Assembly: GCA_964561005.1 (NCBI GenBank)
Contig: CAZLNO010000091.1
Span: forward strand, 1 to 16,828
Direction: 5' to 3'
From: CAZLNO01 sp964561005
GTDB lineage: Bacteria; Pseudomonadota; Alphaproteobacteria; Kiloniellales; Rhodovibrionaceae
DNA: 16,828 nucleotides
Part shown: piece by piece, positions 5,894 through 13,037 of the stretch
Layout: each line of letters opens with the position of its first letter
How positions within the stretch are numbered: the stretch's first letter is position 1
Notes under the pieces: generated by a model
Told to the model about the DNA's origin: nothing
Seen by the model: the letters and a program-made list of their open reading frames with translations, nothing else
The model's database searches: none
Program-made: the position numbers and the translations under genes

Positions 5894-6717
5894 AGACGTC
5901 CCCCGCGCTGGTCGATCCGGACTTCGCCCTCGGCGAGACGGACACCCGGCGCGAGCTGAAGGATGTGGACTACGAGGCGGCGCTGCACGCGCGCCAGAAG
6001 GATATGCGCCGCCTCCAGCTCGCCTACCTGCGGCATGGCGCGCGCGGCATCGTGCTGTTCGAGGGCTGGGACGCCTCGGGCAAGGGCGGCATCATCCGGC
6101 GCATGGCATCGGTGCTGGAGCCGCGGGCCTGCGACTTCTGGTCGGTCGGCCCGCCCGAGCCGGAGTGGGAGGGGCGCCACTACCTGGAGCGCTTCTGGCC
6201 GAAGCTGCCGGGCCCCGGCCGCCTGAGCGTCTTCGACCGCTCGTGGTACGGCCGGGTGCTGGTGGAGCGGGTCGAGGGCCTGGCGACGGAAGCGGCCTGG
6301 CGGCGAGCCTACGACGAGATCAACGCTTTCGAGGCGACGCTGCGCGCCGATGGCGTCCAGCTCGTGAAGATCTTTCTGCATGTCAGCGCGGAGGAGCAGC
6401 TTCGCCGCTTCCAGCGCCGCCTGGACCATCCCCTCAAGCGCTGGAAGATGACGCCGTCCGATGTCCGCAACCGCGAGCTCCGCGGTCCTTACGAGGTGGC
6501 GATCGAGGACATGATTCGCCGCACCTCGACCCGAGACACGCCGTGGTTCGTGATTCCCGCGGACAGCAAACCGTACGCACGGGTCGCCGCGATGTCCCGC
6601 ATCTTCGACGTGCTGGCGGAGGACATGAACCTCGACCCGCCGCCACTGTCGGAGTCCCTGGCCGCGATGCTTGCGCAGCGCCTGGGGCTGAAGCTGCCGA
6701 AGGACTCCCGGCCATGA
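5890..6717 (+). CDS. ppk2: Polyphosphate kinase 2
   Basis: A 275-residue PPK2-family enzyme transferring phosphate between polyphosphate and nucleotides. Walker A is GWDASGKGG (residues 59-67), Walker B is VFDRSWYGR with D116, and the lid contains HPLKRWKMTP near residue 185. This is a single-domain form. The family divides into classes that phosphorylate NDP, NMP or both, and I cannot assign the class from sequence by eye. The start is the GTG at 5890, which overlaps the stop of the DksA-like gene; the stop in turn overlaps the ATG of the creatininase-like gene. Coupling to a DksA-type protein suggests a stress or starvation role (inference). Confidence 0.93.
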   Translation: MKTSPALVDPDFALGETDTRRELKDVDYEAALHARQKDMRRLQLAYLRHGARGIVLFEGWDASGKGGIIRRMASVLEPRACDFWSVGPPEPEWEGRHYLERFWPKLPGPGRLSVFDRSWYGRVLVERVEGLATEAAWRRAYDEINAFEATLRADGVQLVKIFLHVSAEEQLRRFQRRLDHPLKRWKMTPSDVRNRELRGPYEVAIEDMIRRTSTRDTPWFVIPADSKPYARVAAMSRIFDVLAEDMNLDPPPLSESLAAMLAQRLGLKLPKDSRP

Positions 6718-7523
6718 CCCTGCCGAGCGGCTACTGGCGCGACCTGACGACGGAGGACTTCGCCGAGGTCGACCCGGAGCGCACCGTCGCGCTGCTGCCG
6801 GTCGCGGCGATCGAGCAGCACGGGCCGCACCTGCCGCTCTACACCGACGCCTGCATCAACGAAGGCATCGTCGCCGAGGCGCTCGACCAGGTGAGCGAGG
6901 CGGTCACGCTGCTGGTCCTGCCCATGGTCGCGATCGGCGACAGCGTGGAGCACTTGGCCTTCGCGGGCACCTTGAGCGCGACACCGGAGACCCTTGCCCG
7001 CTACTGGACGGAGATCGGCGAGTGCGTGGCCGCCGCCGGGCTGCGCAAGCTGGTGCTGTTCAACTCGCACGGCGGCCAGCCGCAGGTGGCCGATATCGTC
7101 GCGCTCGACCTGCGGCGCAAGCTGGACATGCTGGTGGTCAAGGCGACCTATTTCGGCTTCGGCCTGCCGGCGGAGCTGTTCGACGACGAGGAACTGGAGC
7201 ACGGCATCCACGGCGGCGCGGTCGAGACCTCGATGATGCTGCATCTGCGTCCGGACCTCGTGCGCCAGGAGGCGGCGGAGAACTTCGAGCCGCTGTCGCT
7301 GTCGATGGCCAGCGAGTACCGCCACCTGCGTCCCGAGGGCGCCATCGGTTTCGGCTGGACGGCGCAAGACCTGCACCCCGCCGGGGTCGCCGGGGATGCC
7401 ACCCAGGCGGACGCGGAGAAGGGGCGGCGGGCCATCGCGCACGCCGCGCGCTGTCTGGCCGAGCTGGTCGAGGAGACGGCGCGCTTTCCCCTGGCCGCGC
7501 TGCGGGACCGGCCCGGCGGATGA
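6714..7523 (+). CDS. Creatininase-family metal-dependent amidohydrolase
   Basis: A 269-residue hydrolase of the creatininase fold. Metal-site residues are visible as E34 and H36 (IEQHGPHLPLYTD), D45, H119 (FNSHGGQ) and E171 (HGGAVETS). This motif set is shared by creatininase, the archaeal formamide hydrolase ArfB and the mycofactocin peptidase MftE, so the substrate is open. No creatine-degradation or mycofactocin genes are present, which argues against those two roles here. The ATG overlaps the ppk2 stop (ATGA), and its own stop overlaps the following RibD-like start in the same way. That makes a shared pathway with the reductase the best contextual clue. Confidence 0.9.
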   Translation: MTLPSGYWRDLTTEDFAEVDPERTVALLPVAAIEQHGPHLPLYTDACINEGIVAEALDQVSEAVTLLVLPMVAIGDSVEHLAFAGTLSATPETLARYWTEIGECVAAAGLRKLVLFNSHGGQPQVADIVALDLRRKLDMLVVKATYFGFGLPAELFDDEELEHGIHGGAVETSMMLHLRPDLVRQEAAENFEPLSLSMASEYRHLRPEGAIGFGWTAQDLHPAGVAGDATQADAEKGRRAIAHAARCLAELVEETARFPLAALRDRPGG

Positions 7524-8401
7524 CTCAACCCGGAACGCTTACCGGGGAGATGGCCTGGCTGCTGCTGCTGGCGCTGCGCGCGGCCGTGGATGGCGGCGCC
7601 ACGTCGGCGGGAGCCCGGCTTGGATTCGACCGCGCGGGAGCGCCCCGCCTGGACGCGACCGATCCGTCGGTCGAGGTCACGGGGGCGGGCTGGAGGGCTC
7701 ATGGGTCCGTGACCGAGGCGGCGGCGCAGCTTCTGGACCTGCACCTGCCGCTGTTGCGCCGGCGCGCCTTCGTCGTCGCCCAACTCGGCCAGAGCCTGGA
7801 CGGCCGCATCGCCACGCAGAACGGCCATTCCTACTACGTGACCGGCGAGGCGAACCGCACGCACCTGCACCGCCTGCGCGCCCTGGTGGATGCCGTGGTC
7901 GTCGGCGCCGGCACGGTGAAGGCGGACGACCCGCGCCTGACCGTGCGCCTGGCGTCGGGACCGCAGCCGGTGCGCGTCGTCCTTGACACCCGGCGCCGGC
8001 TGTCCATCGGCTACACGCTGTTCACCGACGGCCAGGCGCCGACGCTGCTGTGCTGCGCCGAGAGCGAGGGGGCGGCGGGCGGGATGCACGGCGAGGCCGA
8101 GGTGCTGCCGCTGCCGGCCGCCGGCGAGGGGCTGGACCCGGCCGCGGTGCTGGCCGCGCTGCGCGCCCGCGGACTGCGGCGCATCCTGGTGGAGGGCGGC
8201 GGCGTCACCGTCTCGCGCTTTCTGGCGGCGGGACTGCTGGAGCGGCTGCATCTCGGGGTGGCGCCACTGATCATCGGCTCCGGACGGCCGGGGCTGACCC
8301 TGCCGGAGATCGGCCACCTGGAAGAGGCGCAGCGCCCGCGCGTGCGCGCCTATCCCATGCCGCCGGACACGCTGTTCGACTGCGATTTGGGGGGGACGTA
8401 A
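7520..8401 (+). CDS. RibD C-terminal-type NADPH-dependent reductase
   Basis: A 293-residue protein. From about residue 83 it is a RibD-C/dihydrofolate-reductase-like domain: AQLGQSLDGRIAT (87-99), VVVGAGTVKADDPRLTVR (~128-145), and near the end ILVEGGGVTVSRF followed by LHLGVAPLIIGSG. These are the hallmark segments of reductases acting on 5-amino-6-(ribosylamino)uracil phosphates. It has no N-terminal RibD deaminase domain. Instead the first ~80 residues are an extension I cannot assign. It is the last gene of the four-gene coupled operon and is followed by a GC-rich hairpin. It is probably not the sole riboflavin RibD, since no ribA/B/E/H genes are nearby. Confidence 0.87.
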   Translation: MTQPGTLTGEMAWLLLLALRAAVDGGATSAGARLGFDRAGAPRLDATDPSVEVTGAGWRAHGSVTEAAAQLLDLHLPLLRRRAFVVAQLGQSLDGRIATQNGHSYYVTGEANRTHLHRLRALVDAVVVGAGTVKADDPRLTVRLASGPQPVRVVLDTRRRLSIGYTLFTDGQAPTLLCCAESEGAAGGMHGEAEVLPLPAAGEGLDPAAVLAALRARGLRRILVEGGGVTVSRFLAAGLLERLHLGVAPLIIGSGRPGLTLPEIGHLEEAQRPRVRAYPMPPDTLFDCDLGGT

Positions 8402-8409
8402 GGGGCTGC

Positions 8410-8433
8410 GGGGCGCGGGCTCGCCCGCGCCCC
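8410..8433 (+). terminator. GC-rich hairpin after the ppk2 operon
   Basis: GGGGCGCGGGC (8410-8420) pairs perfectly with GCCCGCGCCCC (8423-8433), nine bases after the stop codon. There is no T-run after it, so it may terminate weakly or mainly protect the 3' end. Confidence 0.5.
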
Positions 8434-8457
8434 GAACGTTCCGGGCCGGACCGTGAC

Positions 8458-8493
8458 AAAAAACGCCCCGGTCGGGGGCAAGCCCCCGACCGG
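8458..8493 (-). terminator. Intrinsic terminator of the LysR gene
   Basis: On the minus strand, a perfect 12-bp stem (8468-8479 with 8482-8493, CCGGTCGGGGGC and its complement) is followed within a few bases by six T (8458-8463). It lies about 35 bases beyond the LysR stop codon, a canonical Rho-independent layout. Confidence 0.85.
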
Positions 8494-8526
8494 CGCAGGA
8501 GTTGTTCGCCATGCCTGCCGCCGCCC

Positions 8527-9498
8527 TCACACGTCGATCTGCGCGGCCATGACGCTCTCCGACGCATCGAGGCCGGCGATCATCTCGCTCAGCGCGTCGG
8601 CGAACAGGCGCTCGGCCTGCGACCAGCGCATGCGCGGGTTGGTGACCACGTAGATGTCGATCGCCGGCGGGTCCTCGTAGGGCGGGACCTGCCATAGCCG
8701 GCCGTCTCGCACGTCGCGCTCGACCACGTGGACGGGCAGGGGACCGATTCCCAGCCCGGCGATGATCATGCGCCGCACCTCCTCCAGGTGCGAGGAGACG
8801 CCGACGATGCGGCCTTCCAGGTTGGCCTCGGCGCGCAGCAGCGCGATGGGCCGCAGGGCGTCGGTGAGCTGGTCGGTGCGAAAGGACACGAAGGTCTCTT
8901 GCCGCAGGTCCGCCAGGCTCAGGTCCCGCCGGCCGTAGAAGCGGTGCCGGGGGCCGCAGAAGAAGCCGAAGTGCTCGCGGTAGAGCCGGCGGTAGTCGAG
9001 CCGGCTGAGCTGCTTGTGCACGAGGCAGATGCCCAGCGTCGCCCGCCGGTCCAGGACCGCGCGCTGCACCTCGCGGCTGTACATCACGTCGACCGAGAAG
9101 GTGACGCCGGGATAGCGGTCGTGAAAGCGCGACAACAGGGCGTCGAAGGGCGGGAAGACCACGTGCGAGGCCATGGCGACGGCGACCTGGCCCGTCACCT
9201 CGCTGCGCTCCGGCTGCACTCGTTCCGCCAGGGCGCGGACGTGGTCGCGGATCTCCCGCGCCTCCTCGTAGACCAGCCGGCCGTCCCCGGTCAGCTCCAG
9301 CCCGCCCTGACGCCGCTCCAGCAGGCGGGCGCCGACATAGGTTTCCAGCCGCTTCAGGGCGTTGCTGACCGTGGGCTGGCGCAGCAGCAGGCGCTCGCCG
9401 GCGCGCGTGATGCTGCCTTCCTCCACGATGACCGTGAAGGTGTGCAGCAGGTTCCAGTCCAGGTCCCGCAGAAGCTGATCGCCGCGCCGCCGCCACAT
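8527..9498 (-). CDS. LysR-family transcriptional regulator
   Basis: A 323-residue regulator. The N-terminal winged helix-turn-helix spans about residues 14-75 (LDWNLLHTFTVIVEEGSITR, then QPTVSNALKRLE and GARLLERR). A long linker helix and a two-lobed effector-binding domain follow. The ATG at 9498 gives a normal LysR length. The frame is open further upstream to 9633, but that extension would cross the operator candidate. The upstream ribosome-binding site is weak (CGGGGC), so the start is not certain. It is divergent from the ABC transporter with a 187-base spacer, the usual arrangement for a LysR protein controlling the neighbouring catabolic operon. Confidence 0.9.
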   Translation of the reverse strand: MWRRRGDQLLRDLDWNLLHTFTVIVEEGSITRAGERLLLRQPTVSNALKRLETYVGARLLERRQGGLELTGDGRLVYEEAREIRDHVRALAERVQPERSEVTGQVAVAMASHVVFPPFDALLSRFHDRYPGVTFSVDVMYSREVQRAVLDRRATLGICLVHKQLSRLDYRRLYREHFGFFCGPRHRFYGRRDLSLADLRQETFVSFRTDQLTDALRPIALLRAEANLEGRIVGVSSHLEEVRRMIIAGLGIGPLPVHVVERDVRDGRLWQVPPYEDPPAIDIYVVTNPRMRWSQAERLFADALSEMIAGLDASESVMAAQIDV

Positions 9499-9523
9499 GC
9501 CCCGATGCTGCCATAGCGTGGGA

Positions 9524-9538
9524 GAATGTGAAACATTC
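9524..9538. promoter_or_regulatory. Candidate LysR operator
   Basis: GAATGT-GAA-ACATTC is a perfect interrupted palindrome of the T-N11-A type bound by LysR proteins, located 26 bases upstream of the LysR start in the divergent spacer. Confidence 0.5.
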
Positions 9539-9685
9539 GGGTTATCTATTTGCATTATGGCGGCAGGATCGCCGTTAATACCGGCGGAAGATCCCGTCGG
9601 CCCGCGTGCAGCCTGCCTCGGGTGATCGGGCAAGAGCGGAACCGACGATCAAGAACGAAGATCGGGAACAGGGAGCCCTCGCGCG

Positions 9686-10561
9686 ATGAGTTCGGCCGCC
9701 GCCGCGCCGGCGAACCCCCGACCCTGGCTGCTCCTGTCGCCGGCGCTGACCGCCGTCGCCCTGCTGCTGGTGATCCCGGTGTGCTTCATCGTCGTCTACT
9801 CGTTCTGGCTGCGCACGGCGACCGGGGCCGATGTCGTGGGCTTCCACCTGGACAACTGGGTCGAGGTGCTCACCGACCCCTTCTATCGCTACATTCTGTG
9901 GCAGACGCTGCGCATCGCCTTCTTCAGCACGGTGCTGTGCATCCTGATGGGCTACGTGCCCGCCTACTTCATCGCGACCTCGCGCACGCGCCACAAGACG
10001 CTGCTGATCCTGCTGCTGATGCTGCCGTTCTGGATCAGCTACATCATTCGCACGATGTCCTGGATCAACATCCTGGGCGTCAGCGGCGCCCTGAACCAGT
10101 TTCTGCTCGCCCTGGGGATCGTCGGCGAGCCGTTGCAGATGCTCTACAACGAGCAGACCGTCATCCTCGGCCTGGTGCACTTCCTGCTGCCGTTCATGAT
10201 CCTGAACGTCTACGTCAGCCTGGAGGGCATCGACCGCAACCTGGTCGACGCCGCGCGCAGCCTGGGCTGCACGGGCTGGCAGGCGTTCCGCGAGGTGACC
10301 CTGCCGCTGTCGCTGCCGGGCCTGGCCGCCGGCTCGCTGCTGTGCTTCGTGCTGGGCGCCGGCACCTACATCACCCCGATGGTGCTGGGCGGCCCCGGCG
10401 ACGCCATGTTCGCCAACCTGGTGTTCGACGCCATCATCACGCAGCTCAACTGGCCGCTCGGCTCGGCGCTGTCGCTGGTGCTCCTGGTGCTGCTGGGCTC
10501 GGTCGTGATGGTCTACAACCGCTTCGTCGGCGTCGGCCAGATCGCCAAGAGCTTCCGCTAG
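9686..10561 (+). CDS. PotB-type ABC transporter permease
   Basis: A 291-residue inner-membrane permease with about six membrane segments, the first at residues ~15-42 (LLLSPALTAVALLLVIPVCF). The EAA loop that contacts the ATPase is visible in EGIDRNLVDAARSLGCTGWQ followed by AFREVTLPLSLPG. Length and layout match the first permease of spermidine/putrescine-type (PotB) importers. SD AGGGAG precedes the ATG by about 10 bases. The second permease begins 15 bases after the stop. Substrate specificity cannot be read from the permease. Confidence 0.93.
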   Translation: MSSAAAAPANPRPWLLLSPALTAVALLLVIPVCFIVVYSFWLRTATGADVVGFHLDNWVEVLTDPFYRYILWQTLRIAFFSTVLCILMGYVPAYFIATSRTRHKTLLILLLMLPFWISYIIRTMSWINILGVSGALNQFLLALGIVGEPLQMLYNEQTVILGLVHFLLPFMILNVYVSLEGIDRNLVDAARSLGCTGWQAFREVTLPLSLPGLAAGSLLCFVLGAGTYITPMVLGGPGDAMFANLVFDAIITQLNWPLGSALSLVLLVLLGSVVMVYNRFVGVGQIAKSFR

Positions 10562-10576
10562 GAGGGCGCGCGGATC

Positions 10577-11377
10577 ATGGCACGCTTCGTCTCCGGCTGG
10601 ACCCTGATCAAGGCCTACACCGTGGTGGTCTACCTTTTCATGTTCCTGCCGGTGGGCGTGGTGATGCTGCTGTCGTTCAACAGCAGCCAGTTCGGCAGCT
10701 TCCCCATGGAGGGCCTGAGCCTGCGCTGGTTCATCGAGCTGGCGGAGAACGACGCCATCATGCGCGCCTTCGAGACCTCGCTGACCCTGGGCGCGCTGAC
10801 GGCGGCCATCTCGACCACGCTGGGCGTGCTGGCCAGCCTGGCGATGGTGCGCTACGACTTCCCGGGCAAGTCGCTGATCAACACCGCGCTGATCGCGCCC
10901 ATCCTGGTGCCGGAGGTGGTGCTGGCGGTGGCGCTGCTGCTGTTCCTGCGCTTCCTGGAGATGCCGAAGAGCTTGACGCTGCTGCTGCTGGGCCATGTGA
11001 TCTTCACGCTGCCCTTCGTGATCCTGGTGGTGCAGGCGCGCCTGGTGGGGATCAAGAAGGAGTACGAGGACGCCGCGCGCAGCCTGGGCGCCAACCGGAT
11101 CCAGGCCTTCTTCGAGATCACGCTGCCGCTGCTGATGCCGGCGGTGTTCGCCGGGATGCTGTTCGCCTTCACCATCTCCTTCGACGACATCACCGGCACG
11201 ATGTTCTGGAAGCCGGGCGGGGTGGAGACGGTGCCGACGCAGATCTTCGCGATGCTGCGCAACTCGATCAGCCCGGAGGTCAACGCGATCGGCACCACCA
11301 TGGTGGTCATCACGATCGCGGTGCCGCTGCTGGGCGCCAGCCTGGCGCGCTGGATGTCGCGGCGGACGGGCGCGTGA
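10577..11377 (+). CDS. PotC-type ABC transporter permease
   Basis: A 266-residue inner-membrane permease, partner of the preceding gene. The N-terminal helix (VVVYLFMFLPVGVVMLLSF) and the following PotC-like segment are followed by the EAA loop (EYEDAARSLGANRIQAFFEI then TLPLLMPAV). AGGAGG lies about 12 bases upstream of the ATG. A 239-base spacer with palindromic repeats separates it from the binding-protein gene. Confidence 0.93.
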   Translation: MARFVSGWTLIKAYTVVVYLFMFLPVGVVMLLSFNSSQFGSFPMEGLSLRWFIELAENDAIMRAFETSLTLGALTAAISTTLGVLASLAMVRYDFPGKSLINTALIAPILVPEVVLAVALLLFLRFLEMPKSLTLLLLGHVIFTLPFVILVVQARLVGIKKEYEDAARSLGANRIQAFFEITLPLLMPAVFAGMLFAFTISFDDITGTMFWKPGGVETVPTQIFAMLRNSISPEVNAIGTTMVVITIAVPLLGASLARWMSRRTGA

Positions 11378-11420
11378 GGGGGCGATGCCACGAATGGATG
11401 CAAGGCGGATTTGGAAGAAT

Positions 11421-11447
11421 CTCACCCTTCGACAAGCTCAGGGTGAG
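11421..11447 (-). repeat. Palindromic repeat A1 (reverse orientation)
   Basis: Stem CTCACCCT/AGGGTGAG around the loop TCGACAAGCTC, which is the reverse complement of the loop in A2 and A4. It lies 43 bases after the PotC-like stop. Confidence 0.85.
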
Positions 11448-11474
11448 GGGGTGCCCGGTATTCCGACCTACGTC

Positions 11475-11501
11475 CTCATGCTGAGCTTGTCGAAGCATGA
11501 G
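11475..11501 (+). repeat. Palindromic repeat A2
   Basis: Stem CTCATGCT/AGCATGAG around the loop GAGCTTGTCGA. It runs into the 16-bp tandem array that follows. Confidence 0.85.
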
Positions 11502-11541
11502 CCTGTGGAAGCATGAGCTTGTCGAAGCATGACCTTGTCGC
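11494..11541 (+). repeat. 16-bp tandem repeat, three units, derived from A2
   Basis: AGCATGAGCCTGTGGA, AGCATGAGCTTGTCGA and a diverged AGCATGACCTTGTCGC follow each other directly. Each joins the right stem arm of the A element to its loop, so the array looks like slippage within a palindromic repeat. Confidence 0.8.
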
Positions 11542-11616
11542 GCAGGTAGTCGGTGCTCCGGGCGTCCAAGGGTAATTTCATCGGAACCACGAATAAGCCA
11601 CGAACAGGAGGCTGAG

Positions 11617-12771
11617 ATGGACAACACGACACGCTATCAACGACTGCTGGAGCGCTATCGCAACGGCGACATCGACCGCCGCACCTTCCTGGGCCTGCTG
11701 GGCGCGGCGGGGATCACCGCCGGGCTGGCCGGCGGCCCGATGCCCGGACTGACCCGGCACGCGCTGGCGGCCAAGCCGGAGCAGGTGCGCTTCGACGGCT
11801 GGGGCGGCATCGTCTCCGAGGCGTTCCGCCAGTACGCCTTCGAGCCCTACACCGAGAAGACCGGCATCGAGGTGGTCGACGGCACCTTCGGCGGCGCGGA
11901 CCAGTACCTCAGCCGCGTCAAGGCCGCGCAGCCGGGCGAGTTCAACATCGCCCACTTGAGCGGCGTCTTCGATTACGAGCGCTACCACAACCTCGGGCTC
12001 AGCACCACGCTGAACGAGGACAACATCCCCAACCTGCAGAACGTCATCGTGCGGCTGCAAACCGTGTTCCGCGAGGTGACCGGCGGCACCCTTTCCGCGG
12101 TACCCTACGACTATGGCACCACGGGCCTCGCCTACAATCGCAAGTATATCAGTGACGAGGAGGTCCGCGAGAAGGGCGCCAACATCCTGGTCGACCCGAA
12201 GTACAAGGGCAAGATCGGCGGCTGGGGCGAGTGGAAGACCCGCATCTGGTACGCCGCGCTGCAGACCGGCCAGGACCCGAACGATATCCAGGACATCGAC
12301 GCGGTCTGGGACAAGATCCGCGAGCACCGCGACCTGGCGCTGAAGTACTGGACCTCGGGCGCGGAGCTGATGTCGCTGCTGGCCGAGGAAGAGATCTACG
12401 TCACCGAGGGCTGGTCCGGGCGCATTCGCGGCCTGCAGGACCAGGGCCACGACATGGGCTACTACGATCCGCCCAGCGGTCTCGGCTGGCAGGAGTGCCT
12501 TTTCGTCATCAAGGGCAGTCCGATGGCCGCCTGCGAGGAGCTGCTGAACTTCATGCTGGAGCCGGAGGTCGCGATCGCCGTGGCCGAGGGGCAGAACTAC
12601 CCGCCCGCGCTGGACCCGCAGAAGGTCGAACTGAGCGAGGAGGTGAAGAGCCTGCCGGCCTTCGACCCGACCGGCCAGCTCGCCGGGCTGACCTTCGCCG
12701 TGCCGTCCTACTGGAACGGTCACGAGGCCGAGTGGTCCAAGAAGTTCGGCCGTATCCAGAAGGGGTTCTGA
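11617..12771 (+). CDS. Tat-exported periplasmic substrate-binding protein, PotD-like
   Basis: A 384-residue extracellular binding protein of the spermidine/putrescine type. The N-terminus carries a twin-arginine signal, R21-R22 in DIDRRTFLGLLGAAG, with cleavage likely near ALAA at ~50. Tat export is common for such proteins in alphaproteobacteria. The mature part shows the class features: VRFDGWGGIVSEAFRQYAFE at the start, AVPYDYGTTGLAYNRKY in the hinge region, and an aromatic/acidic C-terminal lobe (YVTEGWSGRI, YYDPPSGLGWQE). Aromatic and acidic pocket residues suit a cationic amine ligand, but the exact ligand is unknown. SD AGGAGG lies just before the ATG. It follows the permeases after a repeat-bearing spacer, an unusual interruption for such an operon. 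Confidence 0.92.
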   Translation: MDNTTRYQRLLERYRNGDIDRRTFLGLLGAAGITAGLAGGPMPGLTRHALAAKPEQVRFDGWGGIVSEAFRQYAFEPYTEKTGIEVVDGTFGGADQYLSRVKAAQPGEFNIAHLSGVFDYERYHNLGLSTTLNEDNIPNLQNVIVRLQTVFREVTGGTLSAVPYDYGTTGLAYNRKYISDEEVREKGANILVDPKYKGKIGGWGEWKTRIWYAALQTGQDPNDIQDIDAVWDKIREHRDLALKYWTSGAELMSLLAEEEIYVTEGWSGRIRGLQDQGHDMGYYDPPSGLGWQECLFVIKGSPMAACEELLNFMLEPEVAIAVAEGQNYPPALDPQKVELSEEVKSLPAFDPTGQLAGLTFAVPSYWNGHEAEWSKKFGRIQKGF

Positions 12772-12833
12772 GGCGCGGGCCGGGAGATCGCCGGGCGCCG
12801 GGGGTTGGCTCGGGCCTGCCTCCGGCATGGCGG

Positions 12834-12884
12834 CCTCATGCTTGGCGTCCCGCCGACTTCGTGTCCGACAGGCTCAGCATGAGG
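12834..12884 (-). repeat. Long palindromic repeat B1
   Basis: A 51-base element with 9-base ends CCTCATGCT/AGCATGAGG. It is an A-type element in reverse orientation with about 23 extra bases in the loop. It matches B2 (16493-16542) at 49 of 50 positions. Confidence 0.85.
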
Positions 12885-12922
12885 TAGATTGGACGGGGAA
12901 CCACGTCAGTCCCCATCCCCAT

Positions 12923-12951
12923 CCTCATCCTGAGCCCGTCGAAGGATGAGG
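12923..12951 (+). repeat. Palindromic repeat A3
   Basis: Stem CCTCATCCT/AGGATGAGG around the loop GAGCCCGTCGA, which has two changes from A4. It lies about 90 bases before the ATPase gene. Confidence 0.85.
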
Positions 12952-13037
12952 CCCCTGGCTCAGCCCGTGGGGGACACGATCGGTTGGTCCCAGTCCGTGA
13001 CATCGGCCCCTGGGCGAAGAACACGTGAGCGCCAAGG

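Noticed and set aside
6714..7523. Creatinine degradation or mycofactocin maturation role for the creatininase-like gene
   Set aside because: No creatinase, sarcosine oxidase or mycofactocin precursor/radical-SAM genes are nearby. The neighbours point to nucleotide-type chemistry.
9575..11425. 616-residue minus-strand ORF and 644-residue plus-strand ORF over the permease genes
   Set aside because: Compositional shadows rich in His/Gln/Arg or Arg/Gly. The permease frames have membrane helices and EAA loops.
11421..11541. Hairpins after the PotC-like gene as an intrinsic terminator
   Set aside because: No T-run follows, and the same elements recur elsewhere in both orientations as a repeat family, so they are listed as repeats.
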